Of a stretch of DNA of 64,000 nucleotides, positions 53,027 to 61,896 are shown in pieces; within the stretch, counting starts at the first letter, position 1; each line of letters opens with the position of its first letter. The position numbers and the translations under genes were made by a program. Source of the DNA: an uncultured Bacteroidota bacterium (lineage in GTDB: Bacteria > Bacteroidota > Bacteroidia > Bacteroidales > P3); NCBI GenBank assembly GCA_902800395.1, contig CADCEC010000007.1, forward strand, positions 42,405 to 106,404, in the 5' to 3' direction. The notes beneath the pieces are model-generated. The model saw nothing but the letters and a program-made list of their open reading frames with translations, was not told the DNA's origin and did no database searches.

Positions 53027-55701
53027 AATGGCAACACGCCAAGGCCTATCCGTAACATCATCACGTTGGCCACCACCGCATCGGCCATGTGGAGCCGACT
53101 GTCAAGATTGGCTAAAGACTTCATAAAGTCCAATAAACCGTAAGTATAGGAGTAGCGGGCCTCAATATTTAGGAGCAGACGTTGGAGGAACACATAATTG
53201 CGCCCAAGACTCAAATGTAGACCAAAAGTGTTGCCACCACTGCTGCCATCGCTCATATTGGTGAAATGCACCCAATGAATACCCACACCGAAATATGGCC
53301 CCAGCGGAGCAAAGTCTGTGTTGCTGTAGAAACGGGCCGTGAGATTCCAAGTAGTCATATCTTTTGACAAATCCGCGGTGGTTCTGTTCAGTTCCTCGAA
53401 GCCTCCTTGTCGGGCCCATCCTGCCGCAAGGGTAAATCTGCGAGACAAAGCATATTCAAGATTCACCCAAGGGGTGATCGAGACGGCTTTTCCAATCTTA
53501 AAAGGCTGCTTGCCGGAGAAAGCCAGGTTGGCGCCGGCAGAGAATGCAAAACGGAGTCCCGTTAACCCCACGGGATTGCTCTCTCCCCCCCATGCTCTAA
53601 CATACGAATCATAAATCATACCGTCGAGGAGTGCCTCCTGGTCGGACACATTGTAGTTGTAATCCTGCCGCGTCACTATTTCCCCCTCACGGGCATCGGC
53701 GACGATATTCTCCATCACCGTACTCTGAGTATTGGCAAAAGAACTGTATAAAGCCACAGGCGCCAATGGAAGGAGTATGATACCGAAGGCAGATGACAAT
53801 CCATTATAAAGATGCTCCATGTTCAACACTGCCGTCATACTAATTGTACTGGCTCCATAGCGTCCCAGCACATCGTTCATCTCAGGCTGCATCAGGCGGA
53901 CTGTCTTGTACTGGCCTTTATTCTGCCAGAATTCGTTCACCCACTCGTTAAGGACAACAAAATCGTTATACTGTTCAGCATTGGTCATCGCATGCAACCC
54001 CTCGTCCGAGAAATCTATGCTTTTACAACCGAATCGGTTGACCATCTTCTTCATGCGAGAAGTGAGGCTGCGTTCCATCCTATCGCTTCGGTCTACTTCC
54101 AATTTGTCGTCCCGATTGTCCACCACCCAATAGGAAGGACTGTAGAGGATGACCGCACCGAGAGAGTCGCCTTCAGGCACTTCATGCTGTGTTTCCTCCC
54201 CGCGGTCTTTCCCCATCCAACTCTTAAATTCGGAAGCGAAGAGACTGTCGGTCATCAGCAGATCCGTCAAAGCGTAGGCAAAAGAATCCCTGCCACCCTT
54301 CGACTGGCGTTTTTGTTTGATGCGCTCGTACTTTGTCATTGGCTTGTCCTCCACGGCAACAACATTGCCAGCGGTGTCGGCCGACGGCGGTGTGGACAGG
54401 AAGTCAGCATATCCCAACTTCAACTGTCCATGAAGTGCCTCCATCAAATCGTTACACATCGCGGGATAGGCCTCTTCTATCGGGAAACGGTGACGCTGCT
54501 GCCAGAGGATTCGCAAGGCCGCCAACACGGCATCCCTGCCGTTCATCTGCCGCATGGCATAATACACCTGCTGGCTTTCTCCTTCTATCTTGTTGTAATC
54601 ACCGGCAAAGGCATTGGTCCCGTTGTAAATCTTCGACATAGCGATGCCATAAATAGCCTGTGCCATATAGCGGTTCAGCAGTGCATCGTCGGAGTGGTCC
54701 CGCAACAGAACCCAGCTGTTGTAGAAAGCCCTGGAATACTCGCCGTAGACCAGCTCTTGGCGGATACACTCCAAACGGGCCATGTGACGTATTTGTTCGA
54801 ATTCCTCTTGTGTGCTGACCACAAAGTGAGCCCCGCCGAAGCGACCGTCTAAGGCAGCGGCGCAGTGGCGACGGCGAGACAGGATGTTGGGATGCGTGCT
54901 TCGGCTGTCGTCGTAGTCGTCACGACTGCTGATGGGAGCCACCTGCCCTAACCAGCACCCCGTCAACTTATAATACGGTGTGTTGAAATAGGTGGTGTCG
55001 AACGGTACATCGTCAAACGGCAATGCACTGTATTGCAACACATCGAACACTCCCTCAGTCACCTCCTTGTCATAAGGACTATTCGCATAGAACATAGCGA
55101 TGCCAAGTGAGTCGGCTTCACTCTCCATTTCGCGGCTACGGCTGTGATGCCGCAGAAATTCATTCATTTCATCACGTTCCTTGTCGGTGTCGTGTTTCTT
55201 TTTGCCTTTGCCACCCACAAGTTCCTCCATGACATGGCTGCGGAAATAGTGTATGATTTCGTGGCTCAGTATGAAGGCCAGCTGGGCTTCGTCTTCCACC
55301 TGAGCCATAAGGCCCGCGTTAACGAACACCATGCCCTGACCCGTAGCGAAAGCGTTCACCTCGGGGCTTTTCACCGTGTAGAAGCGCAACTCCGACCGCA
55401 GTGCGGGATAATCCTTGAGCAACGTGTCGGCGATACGGCTTGCTAACCGGCTGATGGGGTCGCCATAGACGATGCGTCCGCTGGCCATCATCTTCCCCAC
55501 ACGGTAGGAGGCCTCCTTCAAAGAATTCTTGTCTTTCACACGTCCTCCCGCATAGGTCTCGGCCCTTTGCAGGTCAGCCTCGTAGAGTTCGTTCATGCTC
55601 TTCTTCAGGTCAGCCGGCACCTCACCCACACTTTTCAGCTGGCACTGACCGGTGGCGGCCACAGCAAGCAACACAGCCAAGACCCTCGCCTTCTTATTCA
55701 T
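53023..55701 (-). CDS. M48-family metalloprotease with a beta-barrel-like C-terminus
   Basis: 892 residues from MNKKARVLAVLLAVAATGQC, chosen over an ATG 6 codons upstream (55719) because it gives a clean signal peptide and avoids overlap with the previous gene. Zinc protease core: LAFILSHEIIHYFRSH (HExxH) and EMESEADSLGIAMFYAN (third ligand Glu). A long middle region is followed by ~200 residues (about 690 to end) of alternating amphipathic strands (LRFAFSAGANLAF, WVNLEYALSRRFTLAAGWA, LGPYFGVGIHWVHF, MMLRIGLGVLPF) ending in Phe, like an outer-membrane barrel. Could process envelope proteins at the outer membrane. Confidence 0.78.
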   Translation of the reverse strand: MNKKARVLAVLLAVAATGQCQLKSVGEVPADLKKSMNELYEADLQRAETYAGGRVKDKNSLKEASYRVGKMMASGRIVYGDPISRLASRIADTLLKDYPALRSELRFYTVKSPEVNAFATGQGMVFVNAGLMAQVEDEAQLAFILSHEIIHYFRSHVMEELVGGKGKKKHDTDKERDEMNEFLRHHSRSREMESEADSLGIAMFYANSPYDKEVTEGVFDVLQYSALPFDDVPFDTTYFNTPYYKLTGCWLGQVAPISSRDDYDDSRSTHPNILSRRRHCAAALDGRFGGAHFVVSTQEEFEQIRHMARLECIRQELVYGEYSRAFYNSWVLLRDHSDDALLNRYMAQAIYGIAMSKIYNGTNAFAGDYNKIEGESQQVYYAMRQMNGRDAVLAALRILWQQRHRFPIEEAYPAMCNDLMEALHGQLKLGYADFLSTPPSADTAGNVVAVEDKPMTKYERIKQKRQSKGGRDSFAYALTDLLMTDSLFASEFKSWMGKDRGEETQHEVPEGDSLGAVILYSPSYWVVDNRDDKLEVDRSDRMERSLTSRMKKMVNRFGCKSIDFSDEGLHAMTNAEQYNDFVVLNEWVNEFWQNKGQYKTVRLMQPEMNDVLGRYGASTISMTAVLNMEHLYNGLSSAFGIILLPLAPVALYSSFANTQSTVMENIVADAREGEIVTRQDYNYNVSDQEALLDGMIYDSYVRAWGGESNPVGLTGLRFAFSAGANLAFSGKQPFKIGKAVSITPWVNLEYALSRRFTLAAGWARQGGFEELNRTTADLSKDMTTWNLTARFYSNTDFAPLGPYFGVGIHWVHFTNMSDGSSGGNTFGLHLSLGRNYVFLQRLLLNIEARYSYTYGLLDFMKSLANLDSRLHMADAVVANVMMLRIGLGVLPF

Positions 55702-55708
55702 ACATTTT

Positions 55709-57151
55709 CTATTTTTCAAGTTTCATTTTTGCAAAATAGCCACGGCTTCCTCCTCGCACCAACAGCAGGTAGTCTCCGTTGTCCATCAAGTGCGGTGCGC
55801 CCAAAAGCGACTGCTTCGAAGATATCTCATAATGCTGGCGTGTCGCACTTCCGTCCTTCCCAAGACGCATGGCCGAAAGTATACCTGCACTGTTCAGCAT
55901 CTTATAGTCTTTCACTGTTTTCTCCTCAGGTTCGTCATACGTGCTCTTACTTTCCACCCACACCAGCACAGGGCCTTTCTCCGTATTCACCCACCGATAG
56001 CTCGCCAACGACTGCGCCTCCCATGAAGTCACGTTCGACACACGGAAGGTCTTCTCCCACTCGAATCGGCCGTCCTGGCCGATTCGACATACCATCATGC
56101 CCATCCGGTGAAACTCGGTGGGCACCCCGTCAAGGGTGACCCTCCACGACTGGTCCAGCATCGCATAGCAGCCGTCCTTGTCCTCCAGAGTCTGATTCAA
56201 CGACATGTACACCACCCTGTAGTCGTCATTCCTCACTCTCGCATCGTCCTTCTCGTTGTTCAGCCGGTTATACTCCACTTTGTCTATATTATGCCTTTCC
56301 ACTTTGACGCTCTTGGTTCGAGTGTCAAAACAAATCGCCCCCACATAGTCCACCATCGTGCCGCTCCCTCCCCAGTCGGTCTTGTCCGAGTGTGTGAACA
56401 CCAAGTAGACCTTACCGTCCGCATAACGCGCTATCCTCACCTCCGCAACATTCTCATCGCCCTCGAAACTATACTCATCCTCTCGTTCTCCATCCAATAT
56501 ATGCAAGGTATATTTTCCTCCCGACTGGTAGCCCAGCAGGACCTCTCCGCTGTCGGTCACATACACCATATTGAAACCCCGGCAGCGCGAATCCATTTTC
56601 CAATACTCCTCCAGCTCGCGACTGTAGAGCCCCACCTGCATCTCCCCTCGTTGATTTTCACGGCCTATTAGATAGATGCCCGCCAACAGCTGTTGGTTGG
56701 GCGACACTCCTAGCGAAAAACCCATCTTGTCGCCTTGAGTCCCTTTGTAGTCGGCCAACGTCAAACCCTCTCCGGATGGCTGCAGGGATTTGGCATCTCG
56801 GCGGTCGCGGTACACCCTCATGCCCTCATTCTGCCATCCTGCCATCAGCAGGTCCACGCTGTCACCATTGATATAGCCGCCATAGCACACCAACTCCTTG
56901 TCTTCGGTCACCGGCATTCGTACCAGCTCGTTCTGCTCCATGTCATAGCTCACCAAATCCATCTTGTTGCGCAACCGACCCGACATCTGCACGAAGATGG
57001 CCTGCCCTCCGTCACAGCCTATAAACATGGGCTCGTAGGTCTTCGCCAACGCTTTCCCTTGTGGGAAAAACTCCACACTGGCCACCTGGGCCGACACCGT
57101 GGCACACGGCAACAGTATTGCCATCAGCATACATTTCACGTTCCTTTTCAT
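55709..57151 (-). CDS. Secreted protein of unknown function, probable beta-propeller
   Basis: 480 residues from MKRNVKCMLMAILLPCATVSAQ (57151); an earlier in-frame ATG gives an implausible N-terminus. The rest is a series of ~45-residue strand-rich units with recurrent Y-D/G-V/L patterns (DLVSYDMEQNELV, GGYINGDSVDLLMAGW, VYVTDSGEVLLGYQSG, VYLVFTHSDKTDW), suggesting a six- or seven-bladed propeller. No catalytic motif. Just upstream (7 bases) of the M48 gene on the same strand, so the two are probably co-expressed and act together in the envelope. Confidence 0.55.
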   Translation of the reverse strand: MKRNVKCMLMAILLPCATVSAQVASVEFFPQGKALAKTYEPMFIGCDGGQAIFVQMSGRLRNKMDLVSYDMEQNELVRMPVTEDKELVCYGGYINGDSVDLLMAGWQNEGMRVYRDRRDAKSLQPSGEGLTLADYKGTQGDKMGFSLGVSPNQQLLAGIYLIGRENQRGEMQVGLYSRELEEYWKMDSRCRGFNMVYVTDSGEVLLGYQSGGKYTLHILDGEREDEYSFEGDENVAEVRIARYADGKVYLVFTHSDKTDWGGSGTMVDYVGAICFDTRTKSVKVERHNIDKVEYNRLNNEKDDARVRNDDYRVVYMSLNQTLEDKDGCYAMLDQSWRVTLDGVPTEFHRMGMMVCRIGQDGRFEWEKTFRVSNVTSWEAQSLASYRWVNTEKGPVLVWVESKSTYDEPEEKTVKDYKMLNSAGILSAMRLGKDGSATRQHYEISSKQSLLGAPHLMDNGDYLLLVRGGSRGYFAKMKLEK

Positions 57152-57187
57152 CTTACATATCTTTTTTACAATTTTTACAATAGGATG

Positions 57188-57234
57188 CAAAAATACGAAA
57201 AAATTTCTAATGTAGCACTTTTTTTGTATATTTG
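57188..57234. promoter_or_regulatory. Back-to-back promoters
   Basis: Minus strand TATTTTTG at 57195-57188 for the propeller-M48 operon and plus strand TATATTTG at 57227-57234 for the barrel gene at 57303. Their -7 elements are ~31 bases apart, so polymerase occupancy may be mutually exclusive. No clear -33 elements. Confidence 0.6.
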
Positions 57235-57302
57235 CAATACTCAAACAAAAGAGCAGAAAAATACAAACCTATCATAAAGAAGAATTTAATACAAAATCAA
57301 TA

Positions 57303-58025
57303 ATGAAAAAGTCTGCATTTTTTATTCTGGCACTCATCGCCGTCGCCCTCCCAGGCAACGCTCAAATCTATCACTACTACAGAACCGGCGGCGCCCCGTG
57401 GGACGGCAATAAGTCCTACATCCTCAATGTGGGTACCGACTTCAGCATCACGCCGCGCAACTTCGGAGAAAATTCCAACAACATTTCCTCCACCCCCGGC
57501 CTCGCTCTCTCCTTCCGCTACGAAGGCGACAAAAACATCAACGAACGCTTCACCTGGGGCCACCAGTTCGAAGTCAGCTACCTGAAACAAGGCTTCAAAT
57601 ACGAAGAGACCACCTATAACGGAACCCTCAAGCACGAAGACCTGACCTGGTGGGACCTCCAGGTCGACCTGCGTCTGTCGCTGGCCTACTGGATTAACGA
57701 CAACATCGAACTCCAGCTTGCTGCGGGTGTCTACCTCGGCCCCTTCTTCGGCTACTCCGGCGAGCACTACGAGACCAATGCCGCCGGCAACGAAATTGCC
57801 AATAGCCGTCAATCCGATAAAGTTTCCTCCTTCAGTTTCGCCACAGGTGTGAGCACCATGCTGCAGGCCAAATACTTCTTCAACGAGAACTTCTTCCTCA
57901 GCCTCAATCTCCACGATGACATCGCCCTGAAACTCTTTAGCGGGGATTTCAGCGACCACATCGTCAACGAGGGCGGCCAACGCGGAGTCATCCTCTTCGG
58001 CATCGGCTACAAGTTTATCCACTAA
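57303..58025 (+). CDS. Outer-membrane beta-barrel protein
   Basis: 240 residues, signal peptide ending LPGNAQ, then alternating amphipathic strands (SYILNVGTDFSI, GLALSFRYEGD, WGHQFEVSYLKQGF, LQVDLRLSLAYWI, IELQLAAGVYLGPFFGYSG, FFLSLNLHDDIAL, GVILFGIGYKF), consistent with an 8-stranded OMP_b-brl barrel; the last strand closes at the C-terminus (YKFIH). Function unknown. Monocistronic with its own promoter. Confidence 0.72.
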   Translation: MKKSAFFILALIAVALPGNAQIYHYYRTGGAPWDGNKSYILNVGTDFSITPRNFGENSNNISSTPGLALSFRYEGDKNINERFTWGHQFEVSYLKQGFKYEETTYNGTLKHEDLTWWDLQVDLRLSLAYWINDNIELQLAAGVYLGPFFGYSGEHYETNAAGNEIANSRQSDKVSSFSFATGVSTMLQAKYFFNENFFLSLNLHDDIALKLFSGDFSDHIVNEGGQRGVILFGIGYKFIH

Positions 58026-58085
58026 AAACCATGGAGCCTCACGACAATGACGCAAGGCTCCTGACCCTATATGTGCTTGCTATAA

Positions 58086-58134
58086 TTCTTTAACCTTTAA
58101 ACGTTAACCTTTAAACTTTAAACTTTAAACTTTA
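58086..58134 (-). repeat. 7-base tandem array between barrel gene and nrdJ
   Basis: Degenerate heptads TAACCTT, TAAACGT, TAACCTT, TAAACTT (three more). It ends at the nrdJ stop codon (58135). Confidence 0.9.
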
Positions 58135-60732
58135 TCACGAGCATTTGCTCCAGCCGCACTGCGGGCAGCTCTTGCAGCCACCGCTGTAGATGAGCTTGCT
58201 GCCACAGTCGGGACAGGTCTCGCCGGTCTCGGTGCCATCTTTGATGTAGCGCTTCAGCGCGCGGGCCACGCCGTTGCTCCACGTGGTGATGCTGTCGGTG
58301 TCGAAGGTGAGCTTGCCGATGAGCTCCACCACATTGGGGATGGGCATACCGTGGCGCAGGATGCCGGAGATGAGCTTGGCGTAGTTCCAGTACTCCTTGC
58401 GGAACATGCGCGAGAGTCCTTCCATGGTGATGTGGTAGCCGTCCTGGTCGAGGAACTGGAAGTCGTAGCGGGCATGCTCCTGGTCTTTCTCCTTCACACG
58501 GATGACCCAGCCTTTCTCCACCCATTTGGGCAGCAGGAAGTTCTCGGCGCGACCGGTGAATATCTCGTAGGGGCGACCTTCATACATGCCGACGACGGCA
58601 ATCCAGTCTTCTTTCTCGTTCTTGAAGCGCACCACCTCGGCCTCGAGTTTCTTGGGACGCTTGGGGGCTTTGTTCTCGCCGAAGCCGTGATTCTCGTCTT
58701 TCTTGCCCTCGTTGGTGCTGACGAGCACACCGGTGCGCGAGCCGTCGCGGTAGATGGTGCAGCCCTTGCAGCCACTCTCCCAGGCGGTCTCGTAAATCTT
58801 GCTGACGATTTCCTTGGTGGTCTCCTTGGGAATGTTGACGGTGACGGAGATGGAGTGGTCCACCCATTTCTGGATGGCGCCCTGCATCTTCACCTTGGCC
58901 ACCCAGTCGATGTCGGCACTCGTGGCGTGGAAGTAGGGGCTCTGCTCGATGACTTTCTGCAGGTCGGCGTCATTCATGTGCATCACCTCGTCGACGTCGT
59001 AGCCGTTGACCTTCGCCCAGTCGAGGAACTTGGGATGGAACACGTTGTACTCTTCGAAGTAGTCGCCGTTCTCGTCCTTGATGATATTATGATTGTTTGA
59101 TTGCTTGATTGCCTGATTGCTTGAGTCATCCGGCCGGTTGATTTTCTTCCTGCGCTTGTAGCTGACGAGGAAGACGGGCTCGATGCCGCTGGTCGTCTGG
59201 GTGCAGATGCTCACGGTGCCCGTGGGGGCGATGGTCAGCAGGGCGATGTTGCGGCGGCCGTGTTTCACCATCTCTTTGTAGAGCTCGGGGTCGGCCTCGC
59301 GTATGCGGCTGATGAGGGGGTTCTTCTCCTCGCGGCGGGCGTCGTAGATGGGGAAGCATCCACGCTCCTTGGCGAGCTGCACACTCGAGGCATAGGCGGC
59401 GCAGCAGAGCGTCTGCTGCACCTTGACGGCGAAGGCCGTGGCCTCCTCCGAGCCGTATTGCAGTCCCAGGGCAGCCAGCATGTCGCCCTCGGCGGTGATG
59501 CCGAAGCCGCTGCGACGGCCCTCCAGGCACTTCATCTTGATGTTCAGCCACAGGTTGTGCTCCACCTGCTTGATTTCGTCACTCTCGGGGTCTGTCTCAA
59601 TCTTCTTCAGTATCTGGTCCACCTTCTCGAGTTCCAGGTCGATGAGGTCGTCCATCAGACGCTGCCCCTTGCCGACATGCTCCTTGAAGAGGTCGAAGTT
59701 GAAGCGCGCCTCCTTGGTGAAGGGTTTTTCGACGTAACTGTAGAGGTTGATGGCCTGCAGACGGCAGCTGTCGTAGGGACACAGCGGTATCTCGCCGCAG
59801 GGGTTGGTGCTCACGGTGCGGTAGCCGAAGTCGGCATAGCAGTCGGGCACGCTCTCGCGCAGGATGGTGTCCCAGTAGAGCACGCCGGGCTCGGCACTGC
59901 TCCAGGCATTGGCGATAATCTTGTTCCACAGCGCGCGGGCGTCAATCTCCTTGGTATAGATGGGATTGGGCGAGTCGATGGGGTACTGCTGCACAAAGGG
60001 CTTGCCGCTCTTCACACACTCCATGAACTCATCGGTAATCTTCACACTCACGTTGGCACCGGTAATCTTGCCCTGCTCGAGCTTGGCGTCGATGAACTGC
60101 TCGGCATCGGGATGCTTGATGCTGATACTCAGCATCAGGGCGCCTCGGCGCCCCCCCTGCGCCACCTCGCGGGTGGTGTTGGAGTAGCGCACCATGAAAG
60201 GTACGATGCCTGTGGAGGTCAAGGCGCTGTTTTTCACGGGACTGCCACCCGGGCGGATATGGCTCAGGTCGTGGCCTACGCCACCGCGGCGTTTCATCAG
60301 CTGCACCTGCTCCTGGTCAATCTTCATGATGCCGCCATAGCTGTCGCTGTTGCCTTGGTTGCCGATGACGAAGCAGTTGCTCAGGCTCACCACCTGGAAG
60401 CCGTTGCCGATGCCACTCATCGGGCTGCCCTGCGGGACGATATACTTGAAGTCCTTGAGCAACTGGTAGATCTCCTCCTCGCTCATGGGATTCTGGTATT
60501 TCTCCTCGATGCGGGCATACTCCGCGGCCAGGCGGCGGTGCATCATGTCGGGATTCAGCTCGTAAACCTTATTCTCGTCGCGCAAGGCATATTTGTTCAT
60601 CCACACATTGGCGGCCAACTCGTCGCCATGGAAATAATCCACCGACGACTTCATAATCTCCTCGGGGGTGTATTGCTTATATTCTTTAGGGGCCTTCACG
60701 GGCTCAACTGCTGAAAACAAATCGCCTTGCAT
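58135..60732 (-). CDS. nrdJ: Class II (adenosylcobalamin-dependent) ribonucleotide reductase
   Basis: Makes deoxyribonucleotides using B12 instead of a diiron or glycyl radical. Start MQGDLFSAVEPVKAPKEY at 60732 (865 residues). Motifs: SGIGNGFQVVSLSNCFVI with catalytic Cys, VGHDLSHIRPGGSPVKNS, VSTNPCGEIPLCPYDSC (active-site Asn-Cys-Glu), TGTVSICTQTTSGIEP, and a C-terminal CPDCGSKLIYSGGCKSCPQCG zinc-ribbon with redox Cys. An 8-base repeat (59086-59122) inserts SSNQAIKQSNNH in a loop before the EENGDYF block. The coding strand is C-rich. Confidence 0.94.
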   Translation of the reverse strand: MQGDLFSAVEPVKAPKEYKQYTPEEIMKSSVDYFHGDELAANVWMNKYALRDENKVYELNPDMMHRRLAAEYARIEEKYQNPMSEEEIYQLLKDFKYIVPQGSPMSGIGNGFQVVSLSNCFVIGNQGNSDSYGGIMKIDQEQVQLMKRRGGVGHDLSHIRPGGSPVKNSALTSTGIVPFMVRYSNTTREVAQGGRRGALMLSISIKHPDAEQFIDAKLEQGKITGANVSVKITDEFMECVKSGKPFVQQYPIDSPNPIYTKEIDARALWNKIIANAWSSAEPGVLYWDTILRESVPDCYADFGYRTVSTNPCGEIPLCPYDSCRLQAINLYSYVEKPFTKEARFNFDLFKEHVGKGQRLMDDLIDLELEKVDQILKKIETDPESDEIKQVEHNLWLNIKMKCLEGRRSGFGITAEGDMLAALGLQYGSEEATAFAVKVQQTLCCAAYASSVQLAKERGCFPIYDARREEKNPLISRIREADPELYKEMVKHGRRNIALLTIAPTGTVSICTQTTSGIEPVFLVSYKRRKKINRPDDSSNQAIKQSNNHNIIKDENGDYFEEYNVFHPKFLDWAKVNGYDVDEVMHMNDADLQKVIEQSPYFHATSADIDWVAKVKMQGAIQKWVDHSISVTVNIPKETTKEIVSKIYETAWESGCKGCTIYRDGSRTGVLVSTNEGKKDENHGFGENKAPKRPKKLEAEVVRFKNEKEDWIAVVGMYEGRPYEIFTGRAENFLLPKWVEKGWVIRVKEKDQEHARYDFQFLDQDGYHITMEGLSRMFRKEYWNYAKLISGILRHGMPIPNVVELIGKLTFDTDSITTWSNGVARALKRYIKDGTETGETCPDCGSKLIYSGGCKSCPQCGWSKCS

Positions 60733-60798
60733 AGTTCGTGTCTTTATTTTTGTCCTGCAAAAATAGACAGAAAAACGCAAACCGCAGCGACGAGTTAT

Positions 60799-60827
60799 CA
60801 ACAAGGAGGCACCCATGCGGGTGCCTC
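60799..60827. terminator. Hairpin AAGGAGGCACC/GGTGCCTCCTT upstream of nrdJ
   Basis: Stem of 11 pairs with a short loop, followed by TT on the plus strand and G-rich sequence on the minus strand. Could be a leader hairpin of nrdJ or an orphan terminator; no upstream gene is visible for it. Confidence 0.45.
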
Positions 60828-61259
60828 CTTTGCCAGTCAAACGTTTGCTCGGTTGAAAAGTGGGTTTGATAACGGTTAAAGGTTAAAGGTTTGCTCCAGC
60901 CCCTTACACATCCTCTGCTTGCGTCGCAGGCCGTGCCCCAAGGGGCAGGCAGAAAGGTTAAAGAAAAACTGCCGCAACACGTTGACGACAATTCGCCTGC
61001 GTAGCCTCGTTAACCGTTAAACGTTAAACGTTAACCTTTACAGAATAACCTTCACCGGCGAGAGGCTGACAACGGGGCGCTTGGCAAAATGCAAAGATAC
61101 AACATATACCCGAAATTTTCAAAAAAATTCATCATAATCCAAAAAAAAGCGTACCTGCACCCCGGTTTCTCCCTCGTACTCTACGCCGGCGACAAGATTA
61201 ACCGAGACAGAAACTGAGGAGCGGGAAAACAAAAAAAAGTTTTTTCAAAAAAATTTTTG

Positions 61260-61267
61260 TATCTTTG
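61260..61267 (+). promoter_or_regulatory. -7 element TATCTTTG of the toxin-antitoxin operon
   Basis: Exact TAnnTTTG 22 bases before the antitoxin start at 61289, in an A/T-rich tract. This favours the 61289 start over the ATG at 61265, which lies within the element. Confidence 0.7.
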
Positions 61268-61288
61268 CAACGTAAAATACATTCATTT

Positions 61289-61585
61289 ATGTGTGAAGTT
61301 ACGCTGAAAATCAATGAAAATCAGATTCATAAGATCAATCCTAATCTGAAGGACCTCGGCGCCATTACACGCTGGGTCCAGCGGCTGGTGGATGTGAGAA
61401 TCGCCGATTTGGTTGAAATCCGCAGCAGGGAGAACCTTAAGCCCTACACCATGGAGGAAATCAACGCGCGAATCGACCAGGCGGAAGAGGAGCTTGCCAA
61501 CGGCGGGGGAATGGATTTCGATGAGGCTATGGATATGATCGAGAAAGAACTGGATGAAGAATTGGAAATGGCAGAAGCGGTATGA
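61289..61585 (+). CDS. Probable antitoxin of a RelE/ParE-type pair
   Basis: 98 residues, acidic C-terminal half (DQAEEELANGGGMDFDEAM, EKELDEELEMAEAV). The N-terminal part (CEVTLKINENQIHKINPN, ITRWVQRLVDVRIADL) resembles a ribbon-helix-helix type start found in antitoxins, while the tail would wrap the toxin. It overlaps the toxin gene by 4 bases (ATGA), the classical TA arrangement. The family is not one I can name. Confidence 0.65.
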   Translation: MCEVTLKINENQIHKINPNLKDLGAITRWVQRLVDVRIADLVEIRSRENLKPYTMEEINARIDQAEEELANGGGMDFDEAMDMIEKELDEELEMAEAV

Positions 61586-61896
61586 AGGTTCATACTTCTG
61601 ATATAGCACTACAGCGAATCCAAGAAACGGCTGGTTACATCCAACGGGAGTTTGGCAAGCAGTATCGAGTCGATTTCATGCAAAAGGTACGCGAGGTGAA
61701 ACGACTGCTTCGCCACAACCCCTACCTTGGCCCCATCGAGCCGCTGCTGGCCGACAGGGCGACGACCTACCGTAGCATTGTGGTGGCCAGACAAAACAAG
61801 ATGGTCTACCGCATCACGGACGACCGTATCGAGATTGTCGACTTTTGGGATGTGCGGAGAGAGCCGGAAAAACAGGCCGGCAATATTAAACGATGA
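61582..61896 (+). CDS. RelE/ParE superfamily toxin
   Basis: 104 residues. The body has the RelE/ParE helix-sheet pattern: N-terminal helix DIALQRIQETAGYIQREFGKQ, linker RLLRHNPYLGPIEP, Arg-containing strand TYRSIVVARQNKMVYRI and final IEIVDFWDVRRE (family: V-V--VWD-RR-P). Basic residues on the sheet fit an mRNA-cleaving or gyrase-poisoning toxin; which one is not clear. It overlaps both neighbours by 4 bases. Confidence 0.8.
   Translation: MKVHTSDIALQRIQETAGYIQREFGKQYRVDFMQKVREVKRLLRHNPYLGPIEPLLADRATTYRSIVVARQNKMVYRITDDRIEIVDFWDVRREPEKQAGNIKR

Larger units (their letters stand above)
60733..61288. promoter_or_regulatory. nrdJ / toxin-antitoxin divergent region with repeats and hairpins
   Basis: 556 bases without a recognisable gene. 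TATTTTTG on the minus strand (60765-60758) just before nrdJ; a perfect 11-base-arm hairpin AAGGAGGCACC...GGTGCCTCCTT (60799-60827); heptad repeats GGTTAAA (60876-60893) and GTTAAAC/GTTAACC (61010-61037); palindrome TGCCCCAAGGGGCA (60935-60948); a further minus-strand TATCTTTG at 61099-61092, which would give a ~350-base nrdJ leader. 61150-61230 is unassigned. No tRNA. Confidence 0.6.

Noticed and set aside
60733-61100. Cobalamin riboswitch upstream of nrdJ
   Set aside because: The expected B12 box (GCCACTG-type) and its paired segments are not visible on the minus strand.
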